From the NCBI GenBank assembly GCA_019635795.1, contig JAHBYV010000024.1:1-41171 (forward strand): DNA of 41,171 bases, read 5' to 3'. Source of the DNA: Rhizobiaceae bacterium (lineage in GTDB: Bacteria > Pseudomonadota > Alphaproteobacteria > Rhizobiales > Rhizobiaceae). The notes beneath the pieces were generated by a model. It did not search any database. It was given only the letters and a program-made list of their open reading frames with translations, and was not told where the DNA came from. This document shows positions 8,118 through 16,088 of the stretch, piece by piece. The number at the start of each line of letters is the position of its first letter. Position 1 is the first letter of the stretch. Both the position numbers and the translations under genes were made by a program.

Positions 8118-9149
8118 ATGCTTGCTGTCGGAATGCGCGAGGTCAACCAACCTGAACTCATTGAGCTTCCCGAACCGCCAATGCCATCCACCGATGAGCT
8201 TCTCATTGATATGGAAATGGTCGCCCTGTCGATTGCCGAAGTGCGCGCAGTAAGAGGTGACAGGTTTCGGCATTTTGGGCAGAAGATTGATCCCTCCGAT
8301 CCGTTCATATTCGGATTTGCGGGCGTGGGCAGGATTCGAAAGTCGGGTTCCCCAAGTTTCGCGGAAGGCGGACGTGTCATCCTTTCCGGACTCGTCAGTT
8401 GTGGGAAATGTTCCCACTGCAAACGCGGTCTTGAAAATCACTGCGAGCAAATGCGGCTTGCTGGTATCGATGTTGGTTGCCCGGGCTATGGGCGCGGTCA
8501 GGTGCTTGTTCCAGCCCGATTGGCGCACCGTATCCCTGATACCTTCAGCCCCGAAAAAGCATGTGTCGTCTCTGAAGTAGCGACCGGTGTTCATGCGCTC
8601 CGGCGCGGACGGCTAAAGGCTGGCGAAAGTCTCGGAGTAATCGGCTCTGGCCGACATGGCAGGCAAGTTATCCGGCTCGCCCGCAGGATGGGGTGTCGGG
8701 TCGTCGCCATCGATCCGCAGGAAAGTTCGCGAGAACTCGCCTTGCTTGCGGGGGCTCATGAAGCCATTGGTCCGGCATCTGCCTCCGGGCTCGATCTCGA
8801 CTGCGCAATTCATGCCAATTCCGACGAAAGCTCTCTCGCACTGGCCTGTAATGTTACGGGTCCACAAGGACGGGTAATCCTCCTCGGTACCCCTGCCGGC
8901 AAGGACGTCGAATTGCCTGACCCCTACGCGCTTGTTTCATTACCTGAGCGCGAGCTGATCGGGACTGACAGCAAAACAGCAGAGGGGTTCCGGGTGGCAA
9001 TCGAGATCATGTCCACTGGTGAGGAAAATTGGGAAGTCTGGAACCCCCGTCGGGTTCCAATTCAGGAGGCACCGCAAGCGCTCAAGACCGCAGCGCAGTC
9101 CTGGCCACCGTCACATGATCTTTTCATAGACCTTTCGGGGAGCCGCTGA
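8118..9149 (+). CDS. zinc-type MDR (alcohol dehydrogenase-like) protein without the usual catalytic cysteine
   Basis: A 343-aa medium-chain dehydrogenase/reductase. I choose ATG 8118, just after the ligase stop; an earlier in-frame ATG at 8010 lies inside the ligase gene. The structural zinc knuckle is perfect, C95-x2-C98-x2-C101-x7-C109. The catalytic-zinc cysteine usually near residue 40 is absent (the segment reads ALSIAEVRAVRG), and no GHE motif is seen; FGFAGVGR stands there instead. The nucleotide site is altered but present: GVIGSGRHGRQVIRLARR, followed by VVAIDP. It is probably an NAD(P)-dependent oxidoreductase or relative with atypical chemistry. A TGATG overlap couples it to the next gene, a shorter MDR relative. 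Confidence 0.75.
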   Translation: MLAVGMREVNQPELIELPEPPMPSTDELLIDMEMVALSIAEVRAVRGDRFRHFGQKIDPSDPFIFGFAGVGRIRKSGSPSFAEGGRVILSGLVSCGKCSHCKRGLENHCEQMRLAGIDVGCPGYGRGQVLVPARLAHRIPDTFSPEKACVVSEVATGVHALRRGRLKAGESLGVIGSGRHGRQVIRLARRMGCRVVAIDPQESSRELALLAGAHEAIGPASASGLDLDCAIHANSDESSLALACNVTGPQGRVILLGTPAGKDVELPDPYALVSLPERELIGTDSKTAEGFRVAIEIMSTGEENWEVWNPRRVPIQEAPQALKTAAQSWPPSHDLFIDLSGSR

Positions 9150-9919
9150 TGCCCAACCATCTCGACAACGGTTCTGACATGCCTACCGTTCATCTTGCGT
9201 GGGCCTCGTCAAACGCAGCGACAGGTTCCCTGCCTGACGGTTCGCGTGTGCTGGTCCTCTCTGAAGCCGGCTGCGGCCGGTGCAACACATGCCAGCTTCG
9301 CGGCGACAATTTCTGCGCCTCACCTGTATTGGCAGGCAAGGACTGGACAGCGACAATAGACGTTGAACGCGCCCTTGTATTGCCACTCCCACCCCAGATA
9401 GCTGACGAGCGCGCCGTTCTTATTCCCTTCGTCGCCCGCATAACAAGAGCCTTGCGACGGTCCGCCGAGCAAGGCGAAGGACCTGTGGGGATCATCGCGG
9501 AGACCGAACTACATCCCCTGGCAGTGAAGCTCGGAGCGCATACAGGAATTGAGATTACAACCGTTCACGCGGCTGGCGAACTGAACCGCGCATTGCATCT
9601 GTCGTCTCAGCCACGGTCAATGGAACAGGCGCTTCTCGCGATAGGACGGATGGGATTTGTATTTACCTCAAGCCTGGGCGAACCTGCTTCGGCCCTCATT
9701 CCTGAATACTATCACCATATGATCGTCAAGGAGAGCGCCATAGTCGGCACTGGCCGGCCATCGCGCAAAGACGTTCTGGATGCCGTTGAATTTCTTGCGC
9801 GCGGACTGGTCGATCAGGAACTCGTTGCCTGCACCGCGATGCAGGACGCCACAAGCTCGAAGATCGCAGCGCAGAACCACCCAGCAAGCTTTCCTGTTTC
9901 GGTCACGAGATTGAGTTGA
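9149..9919 (+). CDS. truncated MDR-like protein keeping only the structural zinc knuckle
   Basis: A 256-aa protein, about 90 residues shorter than the upstream MDR. It starts with an ATG overlapping the previous stop. Near the N-terminus C42-x2-C45-x2-C48-x7-C56 repeats exactly the structural zinc spacing of alcohol dehydrogenases, but most of the GroES-like domain before it is missing. In the Rossmann region the glycine motif is lost (GIIAETELHPLAVKLGA). The C-terminal half still resembles MDR proteins (VGTGRPSRKDVLDAVEFLARG). The frame is intact and coupled on both sides, so it is expressed rather than decayed. It may be a non-catalytic partner of the 8118 product. This role is inference. 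Confidence 0.65.
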   Translation: MPNHLDNGSDMPTVHLAWASSNAATGSLPDGSRVLVLSEAGCGRCNTCQLRGDNFCASPVLAGKDWTATIDVERALVLPLPPQIADERAVLIPFVARITRALRRSAEQGEGPVGIIAETELHPLAVKLGAHTGIEITTVHAAGELNRALHLSSQPRSMEQALLAIGRMGFVFTSSLGEPASALIPEYYHHMIVKESAIVGTGRPSRKDVLDAVEFLARGLVDQELVACTAMQDATSSKIAAQNHPASFPVSVTRLS

Positions 9920-9921
9920 AT

Positions 9922-11031
9922 ATGACGGATCAAGCAATTTCCACATCGCCGCCCAAGCCCGCGCTGGAGCTTATCGGCGTAAGCAAATCTTATGGCGCGG
10001 TGGAAGCGCTGGCTCCGACTGACGTAACGGTTGGCGACCATGAGTTCGTAACGCTTTTGGGGCCAAGCGGCTCTGGCAAGTCCACATTGCTTTCGATTGC
10101 CGCAGGGATCACATCACCAACTACAGGCAAGGTTTATTTTCGCGGGCGGGATGTAACGAACGACGCAATCCATCAACGTGGCGTTGGAATGGTGTTCCAG
10201 CGTTATACGCTGTTCCCCAACAAGACTGTTGCGGAAAACGTGGCGTTTCCACTTCGCGTGCGCAAGATGTCTGCAGGGGACATAAAGCGCAAGGTGGCAG
10301 AGTATCTCGACCTTGTGTCGCTAAGTGCGCAAGCAAATAGATACCCGTCCGAAATTTCAGGTGGACAAGCACAGCGCGTCGCACTCGCTCGCGCATTGGT
10401 ATTTGAACCCGCGCTCCTTCTCATGGACGAGCCGCTGGGCGCATTGGACCGGCGGTTAAGGCAGGATTTGCAGGCCGAGATCAAACGCATCCAGCAGGCA
10501 ACTAAGGTGCCAACTTTGTATGTCACACACGATCAGGAAGAGGCGATGAACCTGTCAGATCGTATCATACTCGTGCGCGAGGGGCGAATAGCTGCAGCCG
10601 GACGCCCAGGAACTGTATACCAGAATCCAAGCTCAATCTGGGATGCGGCCTTCCTCGGCGACGTTAATAGTCAGCCGGTCGCGGAGATGACCGCACTTGA
10701 AGGAAATATGGTGCACGTAACCACTGCCTCAGGGGACGTACTCAAGGCACGCGCGCCTGCAAGGCCACAGGATGAGTCGGTGTATCATGTTGTCGTCCGT
10801 CCGGAGATGTGCTTAGTGTCGCGTGTGCCACCCGGCAAGGCTGGGAACGTGTTCGCAGGCAAAGTGAAATCTGTAGCGCATCTCGGCATGTTTCAACGTT
10901 TAACGGTTGAACTGGAAAGCGGCTGGATAATCGAGATTGCCGAGCTCGGGCACAATGAGAGTGTCGCGATAGGAGAAACTGTATTTTGTTCTTACGACGC
11001 GACTTCAGCCTTGGTCGTACCTGAGCGTTAA
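9922..11031 (+). CDS. ABC transporter ATP-binding protein (PotA-like)
   Basis: A 369-aa ATPase of the polyamine/sugar importer class. Counting from ATG 9922: Walker A GPSGSGKST at 47-55, Q-loop in VFQRYTLFP near 93, signature ISGGQ at 145-149, Walker B LLLMDEP at 165-171 and H-loop H203. A C-terminal TOBE-like regulatory domain follows from about residue 240. A TTG at 9916 would give two more residues and a TTGA overlap with the previous stop; both starts are possible and no strong ribosome site decides. It energises the permeases at 4861 and 5751, although five genes away from them. Confidence 0.87.
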   Translation: MTDQAISTSPPKPALELIGVSKSYGAVEALAPTDVTVGDHEFVTLLGPSGSGKSTLLSIAAGITSPTTGKVYFRGRDVTNDAIHQRGVGMVFQRYTLFPNKTVAENVAFPLRVRKMSAGDIKRKVAEYLDLVSLSAQANRYPSEISGGQAQRVALARALVFEPALLLMDEPLGALDRRLRQDLQAEIKRIQQATKVPTLYVTHDQEEAMNLSDRIILVREGRIAAAGRPGTVYQNPSSIWDAAFLGDVNSQPVAEMTALEGNMVHVTTASGDVLKARAPARPQDESVYHVVVRPEMCLVSRVPPGKAGNVFAGKVKSVAHLGMFQRLTVELESGWIIEIAELGHNESVAIGETVFCSYDATSALVVPER

Positions 11032-11034
11032 ATC

Positions 11035-11745
11035 ATGGAAGAAACAGCCGAAAATATCGGTGCGGATGTTCGAATAATGCGCGCCGCGGTGCGCCTTTTT
11101 GCCCGAAACGGTTTTCAAGCCGTAGGGATAAGGGAACTCGCGAAAGAAGCTGGGCTGTCGTCGGCTGCGCTTTACCATTACATGGGAACAAAAAATGATC
11201 TGCTTTTTCAGATCATGATGGAGGCGCTTCAGGCCTGGTACGAAGTCACGCTCGCAGCCTGTGAGGCCGAGACGGGCGCACCCGAAAAGCTGTGCGCGTT
11301 TGTCCGCTCCCACGTCATCAGTTCAGGACGTTTTCCCCTCGAATCGGTTGTTATCGATACCGAAATACGTTCGCTCAAGGGCGATCAGCGTTCAAATGTC
11401 GTGGCGCTGCGCGACCAGTATGAGGGATTGCTTGATCGTATCATTCAGCAAGGGATCGAAGAGGGTAATTTCAGCACCGGCGATCCGAAATTGGTGAGCC
11501 TTGGTCTGCTTGAAATGTGCAACGGTCTTAGCCGCTGGTACCGCCCCGAGGGCCGATCAACGCTGGAGGATATCGCCGATGGTTTCGCCGACATCGCTCT
11601 GGCTGCTGTCAACGCGAAGCGCGACGGTGTTCCCCTTCGGCTGAATTCGCTCAAAGTGAAACCAGCTTCGAATATCAACCATCAGGTCAGCGAGCGAGCA
11701 TCTCGGGTCGCTTTCCTGGCACACACAGGGAAAGCGGAAAAATGA
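11035..11745 (+). CDS. TetR/AcrR family transcriptional regulator
   Basis: A 236-aa regulator. The N-terminal helix-turn-helix covers about residues 13-60, with the typical AVRLFARNGFQAVGIRELAKEAGLSSAALYHYMGTKNDLL order. The C-terminal part is helical and would bind a ligand, often a CoA ester in operons of this kind. It begins three bases after the ATPase stop and is coupled to the next gene by an ATGA overlap, so it is made with the operon it probably controls. The palindrome at 2862-2877 is a candidate operator. Confidence 0.88.
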   Translation: MEETAENIGADVRIMRAAVRLFARNGFQAVGIRELAKEAGLSSAALYHYMGTKNDLLFQIMMEALQAWYEVTLAACEAETGAPEKLCAFVRSHVISSGRFPLESVVIDTEIRSLKGDQRSNVVALRDQYEGLLDRIIQQGIEEGNFSTGDPKLVSLGLLEMCNGLSRWYRPEGRSTLEDIADGFADIALAAVNAKRDGVPLRLNSLKVKPASNINHQVSERASRVAFLAHTGKAEK

Positions 11746-12065
11746 TCGTGCGTCTTTGGCGGGGATACACCAAAGCTTCGAATGCAGCGGCTTACGAGGC
11801 TCATGTCGCAACGCAGCGGCCAAAGATTGCCGCATCAAAGGGTTACGGTGGTCTGACACTGATGCGGCGGGACGCTGGAAGCGAAGTGGAGTTCGTAACT
11901 CTCACATTCTTTGAGACTATGGACGACGTGAAGGCATTTGCAGGCGAGGACATTACCAAAGCGGTCATCCCTGGTTCGCTAAGCAGCCTGATTGAACATG
12001 CAGCCGATGAAGTGGAACATTACGAGGTATCCTCGACGGATATGATCGTCCATTCTCTGGCTTGA
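11742..12065 (+). CDS. antibiotic biosynthesis monooxygenase (ABM) domain protein
   Basis: A 107-aa single-domain protein of the dimeric alpha-beta barrel class. It begins MIVRLWRGYTKASNAAAYEAHV and has a central GGLTLMRRD strand and FVTLTFFETMDDVKAFAGED segment, as in small ABM/EthD-like proteins. Such proteins act as cofactor-free oxygenases, isomerases or heme-degrading enzymes, or have unknown roles. It is the last gene of the operon, coupled to the TetR gene. A role in modifying the imported substrate is plausible; no catalytic residue can be assigned. Confidence 0.7.
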   Translation: MIVRLWRGYTKASNAAAYEAHVATQRPKIAASKGYGGLTLMRRDAGSEVEFVTLTFFETMDDVKAFAGEDITKAVIPGSLSSLIEHAADEVEHYEVSSTDMIVHSLA

Positions 12066-12070
12066 TGGCA

Positions 12071-12117
12071 GCGCGTGCCCTTGGGGGAACAATAGCAGTT
12101 CCCACACAGGGCAGCGC
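12071..12117. terminator. nested stem-loop between convergent operons
   Basis: An outer stem GCGC(G)TGCCCT/AGGGCAGCGC (10 bp, one bulge) encloses an inner stem GGGAAC/GTTCCC with a 7-base loop. It fills most of the 63-base gap between the converging ABM gene and nucleoside hydrolase gene. No T-run follows on either strand, so if it ends transcription it does so as a non-canonical or bidirectional element. Confidence 0.5.
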
Positions 12118-12128
12118 CTGCAAACACC

Positions 12129-13052
12129 TCAGCGCAAAAGGTCGAACATCAGCTTGAAGAAGCGATCAGCATCGACCTCATACGCGATCCTGGCGTTGTC
12201 CTTCTCACCCCGCTCGCCCCAATAGTCAGCGACCGTAGCACCGAAAGCATAAGTTCCGCCCAAATCCACCCCGATATGGGCCGGTCGGGTGCGGATCAGC
12301 GTCGGATCAATAGCGACGGCCAGCGCAAGCGGGTCGTGCATCGCACCGCCCACACCCATGGAATTGCGGTGCAGTTTTTCATAGAAGAGCAGCCAGTCGT
12401 TCACCAGCTTGCCCAGCGGCGTGTCGATGGTGGCCAACTCGGCATACTGTTCCTTTTCCACCAACACTTGCATGGTGACGTCCAAACCGACCATCACGAT
12501 GTCAATGCCGCTATCCAGCACAATCTTCAGCGCCTCGGGGTCGCAGAATGCGTTGAACTCCGTAGGCGTTATGATCTCGCTCTTGCGGAAGAAGACGCCG
12601 CCCATCCAGATCAACTGCTTGATCTTGGGCAATATGTCACGATGCTTGAGAATAAGCAGGCCGATGTTGCAAAGCGGCCCGGTCGCAACAACAGTGAGCG
12701 GTTCGGGATGTTCCCGTAGTTTGCGCGCGAGGAAATCCACCGCATGTTCCTTGACAGGCTCAATCGTTGGCTGCGGTAGATAGGGCGAGCCTTCCAGACC
12801 ACTTGGCCCATCAGCAGTGCCCAAAACAAGCGGTCGCGCCAGCGGTCTGTAACAGCCCTGCGCCACCGGCACATTAGCAGCACCAATATACTCAAGGATT
12901 CGCAGCGCATTGCTGGTGGTTTTATCGAGTTCGGCGTTGCCACAAGTGGTCGTCACGCCCAGAAGCTCGATATCAGGCGAGCGATGCGCCATGACGAGGG
13001 CGATCGCATCATCATGACCGGGGTCGCAGTCGAACAGGATTGGTGTAGGCAT
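12129..13052 (-). CDS. nucleoside hydrolase, canonical type
   Basis: A 307-aa inosine/uridine-preferring nucleoside hydrolase homologue. It cleaves the N-glycosidic bond of ribonucleosides to base and ribose in the cytoplasm. The calcium and catalytic cluster FDCDPGHDDA is at residues 7-16 (consensus DxDPGxDDA), and the distal MHDPLA motif is intact. Normal length. It is the last gene of the minus-strand nucleoside importer operon, two bases after the second hydrolase, so it acts on what the importer brings in. Base specificity cannot be read from the sequence. Confidence 0.9.
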   Translation of the reverse strand: MPTPILFDCDPGHDDAIALVMAHRSPDIELLGVTTTCGNAELDKTTSNALRILEYIGAANVPVAQGCYRPLARPLVLGTADGPSGLEGSPYLPQPTIEPVKEHAVDFLARKLREHPEPLTVVATGPLCNIGLLILKHRDILPKIKQLIWMGGVFFRKSEIITPTEFNAFCDPEALKIVLDSGIDIVMVGLDVTMQVLVEKEQYAELATIDTPLGKLVNDWLLFYEKLHRNSMGVGGAMHDPLALAVAIDPTLIRTRPAHIGVDLGGTYAFGATVADYWGERGEKDNARIAYEVDADRFFKLMFDLLR

Positions 13053-13054
13053 GA

Positions 13055-14068
13055 TCAGTTTCCCCGTTCGTAGCGCGCCATTGTTTCCTTGAACATTCGA
13101 AGGAAGCGCTTGCCATCAATTGTTTGCGCGATGCGTGTTGTCTTCGACCCGCCACCCGGCAGAAGCTGCCGTCCGCGATGAGCGACGGTCTGCCCGCGCG
13201 CAACACCCTTTTCGATAACCACATCTGCAAACAGCGGCTCAGTGGTCGTAACGAGGTCTGGAGCGATGGCGAGCGCAACCGTGATCACGTCGTCCATCGG
13301 GAAGCCTACGAGATCGAAGAATTCGCGCCAAATATCGATGTAGATCGGAAAGGAGTCGGCGATCATATCGACCACCGCATTCGCCTTCGACGCGGTAACC
13401 ATGTCGAAAATATCGTCACGCGTCATCATGGAGTCAGCGCATCTGTTATCCTCGCACACATCAAGCGGCACGAGGATCTTGTTCACGTCCGCATTCAGGA
13501 CAATCCGCGCCGCCTCCGGGTCTGCCCAGATATTATATTCTGACAGCGGGGTAATGTTGCCCGGGGTAATGAAATTGCCGCCCAGCACCAGCATGTCCTT
13601 AAGCGCACCGGCAAGCCTTGGTTCTTGCAAGAATGCGAGCGCCGCGTTGGTGCATGGACCCGTCGTGACCAGTGTGATTTCTCCGGGGTTGTCGAGCACG
13701 AGCCGAATGATTGCATCGACAGCATGTTCCGCGTTCGCCGGACGCTTTGGTTGCGGCGCGGGCGGGTTGAACTTCTTCAGCCGGTCGCCGAAGCGTGCAA
13801 CGAGCCTTTTCTCAAAATGGACCGGCGCTTCCATATCCTCTTTCGAGTTTCCAACAATCGGACGCCATGCACCTGCGTAGACAGGAATGTCGTCGCGACC
13901 GGCCAGCGTAAGCGTGTTGAGCACAACGTTAGTCACCTGCTCGATTGGTCCAGCGGCACCCGTGACAGTGGTAACTGCTTCGAGTTTGAGATCAGGATGG
14001 GCAGCGGCAAATAACACCGCAAGAATGTCGTCGCCCGCTGAATCGACGTCGAGAATAATACGTTGCAT
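13055..14068 (-). CDS. nucleoside hydrolase family protein, divergent motifs
   Basis: A 337-aa member of the nucleoside hydrolase family, next to the canonical one. The N-terminal cluster reads LDVDSAGDDI: the aspartates are kept, but PG is replaced by SA. The distal HDP motif reads MDD, losing the histidine that acts on the leaving base in canonical enzymes. A conserved TTGPCTNAALAF segment and an ILGGN-like LVLGGNFITPGN segment confirm the fold. It probably hydrolyses a different N-ribosyl compound from its neighbour. It lies 5 bases downstream of the permease gene. Confidence 0.82.
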   Translation of the reverse strand: MQRIILDVDSAGDDILAVLFAAAHPDLKLEAVTTVTGAAGPIEQVTNVVLNTLTLAGRDDIPVYAGAWRPIVGNSKEDMEAPVHFEKRLVARFGDRLKKFNPPAPQPKRPANAEHAVDAIIRLVLDNPGEITLVTTGPCTNAALAFLQEPRLAGALKDMLVLGGNFITPGNITPLSEYNIWADPEAARIVLNADVNKILVPLDVCEDNRCADSMMTRDDIFDMVTASKANAVVDMIADSFPIYIDIWREFFDLVGFPMDDVITVALAIAPDLVTTTEPLFADVVIEKGVARGQTVAHRGRQLLPGGGSKTTRIAQTIDGKRFLRMFKETMARYERGN

Positions 14069-14073
14069 GATTG

Positions 14074-15060
14074 TTATCTTGAACCCTCTGTGGGACGGGA
14101 GTCAGGTGTTTCCGCGCGCAGGAAGCGCCGCATGGAGTCGGCAGTTTCGCGGATCAGTTTTGGCCGCGCGGCGTAGGACAGTGCGAACAGAGCCGTCAGA
14201 GCCACCAGATATGGCACCGCCAAAATGAGGTATGACGGATAGCCGAATGTCTGGAGACGCAGCGAAAACGCATCGGCAAGGCCAAACAACAAGCAGCCCG
14301 CAAGCACCCGCAACGGATCGCCATTTGAGAAGATCAGGATGGCAACTGCCATGAACCCGCGTCCCGATGACATGTTTTCCGTAAACATGGTGATGTAGCC
14401 GAGCGACAGATGCGCGCCAGCAAGACCGGCAAATAATCCGCACAGCAGCGAAGCAATGTAGCGTATTCGGGTTATGGAAATGCCCAGCGCTTCGGCAGCT
14501 TCCGGCTTTTCACCCACAACGCGAATGTAAAGGCCAAGCCGCGTGCGCTTATAGAAAAGTACAAACAACGGAACTGACAGAAACGCGATATAGACGAGCG
14601 GAGTGTAGCCCGAGACCAACGGAGCCCAGGAACCCAACAGCTCCCTTGCATAGGGAATCTGGATCTTGGGTAGCCCGACAATCCCCTGACCGACAATAGA
14701 ACCACGCGTGCCGAAGATCGCCTTCATCAGAGAAATGGTCATGCCACCTGCAAGGATGTTCAGCGCCAGGCCGACCACCACTTCATTTGCCCGAAAAGTC
14801 ACGACCAGCAGGGCAAAAACATAGGCGAACACCAGCGCTGCGGCCACGCCGCACAACACACCACCCCATGCAGATCCGGTCCAGATCGAACCGAGTACTG
14901 CGAAGAACGCTCCGGCCAACATCTGCCCTTCCAGCCCGATGTTGAAAATGCCGGCCTTGGTTGTGAAGCTGCCGCCCAAGGCCACAAGCAGAATCGGTGC
15001 CGTCGTTCGCAGCGTTGCGACGATAAGCGCGACATTGATGAGACTTGTCAGAACTTCCAT
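14074..15060 (-). CDS. ABC transporter permease, nucleoside (BMP) type, second subunit
   Basis: A 328-aa inner-membrane permease of the BPD_transp_2 family, NupQ/YufQ-like. Many hydrophobic segments are seen. A GGSFTTKAGIFNIGLEGQMLAGAFFAV stretch near the N-terminus, typical of nucleoside importers of this class, is clear. Its start overlaps the end of the partner permease by 13 bases. It works with the double ATPase and the BMP binding protein. Confidence 0.87.
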   Translation of the reverse strand: MEVLTSLINVALIVATLRTTAPILLVALGGSFTTKAGIFNIGLEGQMLAGAFFAVLGSIWTGSAWGGVLCGVAAALVFAYVFALLVVTFRANEVVVGLALNILAGGMTISLMKAIFGTRGSIVGQGIVGLPKIQIPYARELLGSWAPLVSGYTPLVYIAFLSVPLFVLFYKRTRLGLYIRVVGEKPEAAEALGISITRIRYIASLLCGLFAGLAGAHLSLGYITMFTENMSSGRGFMAVAILIFSNGDPLRVLAGCLLFGLADAFSLRLQTFGYPSYLILAVPYLVALTALFALSYAARPKLIRETADSMRRFLRAETPDSRPTEGSR

Positions 15061-16088
15061 CTGCGCTCCCCGCCTTGCGCATCTCCACGCCGCCGAACAA
15101 GAAACTGTGCCGAAACGCTAAGGATGATGAATGCCTGAATGACAGTGATAATCTCGCGCGAGGCCGAGGTATCCGTTTCCAGCAAGAGTGAACCAGACCG
15201 AAGCGCACCAAAGAAAAGCGCCGTCGCGATTGTCCCGATAGGTGAGCCGTTTGCCAGCAGGGCCGCGATCAATCCGTCAAAGCCGAAGCCCGGCGCGAAC
15301 CCCTCCATGAAACGGTGATGCACTCCCAGAGTCTCGACGCCACCCGCAAGGCCGCCGACGGCCCCTGAAGCGATAAGCACCCAGAAACCGCGCTTGCGGA
15401 TATTGACCCCGCCGTACTCCGCGAATTTGGGTGCCGATCCTGTCATCGAAATGGCATACCCGCCGGGCGTATTGCGGAAATACCACGCAGCGCCGACTGC
15501 AAGCGCCAGACCGATAAGCAAACCCCAGTTCAGCCGCGAAAAATCGAAAAGTTCCGGCAAATAGGCCGAGCTTGCTATTGGAGGCGTTTCTGACCAGCCA
15601 CCGGGCCGTTTGAACAGGAAAATCGTGAAATAGGATGTAAACAGAACCGCCACGTAGTTGGACAGAATTGTCGAGACAACTTCATTGGCGTTGAAGCGCA
15701 CGCGAAACCAAGCCGGGATTGCCACCCACGCAGCACCAGCGCATATCGCAGCAATAAGCCCGGCTAGCATATGAATGCCTGGCGGCATGGGCAGCGCAAA
15801 TCCCACCAGCGCCGCCGCGAAGCCACCCATAAAAAGTTGCCCCTCGACACCGACATTGAACATGCCGCCACGCAGCGCAATGCACGCCGCAACACCCGTT
15901 ATGAGAATTGGGGTTGTCTGCAATAGCGTGCCCGCAATTCTTGTAACGTCGCCAAAAGCTCCGCGCATCAATGTGGAGAAAACGCGGATCGGGCTTTCAT
16001 CGATCAGAAGAATGACGATCGAGCCCAGCGCAAGCGCAAACGCCACAGCTATGACCTGCCCAAGGATAGTGCGCATAAGCGGGCTCAT
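15048..16088 (-). CDS. ABC transporter permease, nucleoside (BMP) type, first subunit
   Basis: A 346-aa inner-membrane permease of the BPD_transp_2 family, NupP/YufP-like. The signature region ALRGGMFNVGVEGQLFMGGF lies about residues 70-90, and FNANEVVSTILSNYVA follows in the next third; both are typical of purine-nucleoside-type importers. An ATGA overlap couples it to the ATPase gene, and it overlaps the second permease by 13 bases. Confidence 0.87.
   Translation of the reverse strand: MSPLMRTILGQVIAVAFALALGSIVILLIDESPIRVFSTLMRGAFGDVTRIAGTLLQTTPILITGVAACIALRGGMFNVGVEGQLFMGGFAAALVGFALPMPPGIHMLAGLIAAICAGAAWVAIPAWFRVRFNANEVVSTILSNYVAVLFTSYFTIFLFKRPGGWSETPPIASSAYLPELFDFSRLNWGLLIGLALAVGAAWYFRNTPGGYAISMTGSAPKFAEYGGVNIRKRGFWVLIASGAVGGLAGGVETLGVHHRFMEGFAPGFGFDGLIAALLANGSPIGTIATALFFGALRSGSLLLETDTSASREIITVIQAFIILSVSAQFLVRRRGDAQGGERRWKF

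Noticed and set aside
7529-8422. Minus-strand ORF of 297 codons
   Set aside because: Antisense to the end of the ligase and the start of the MDR gene, both of which have clear family motifs.
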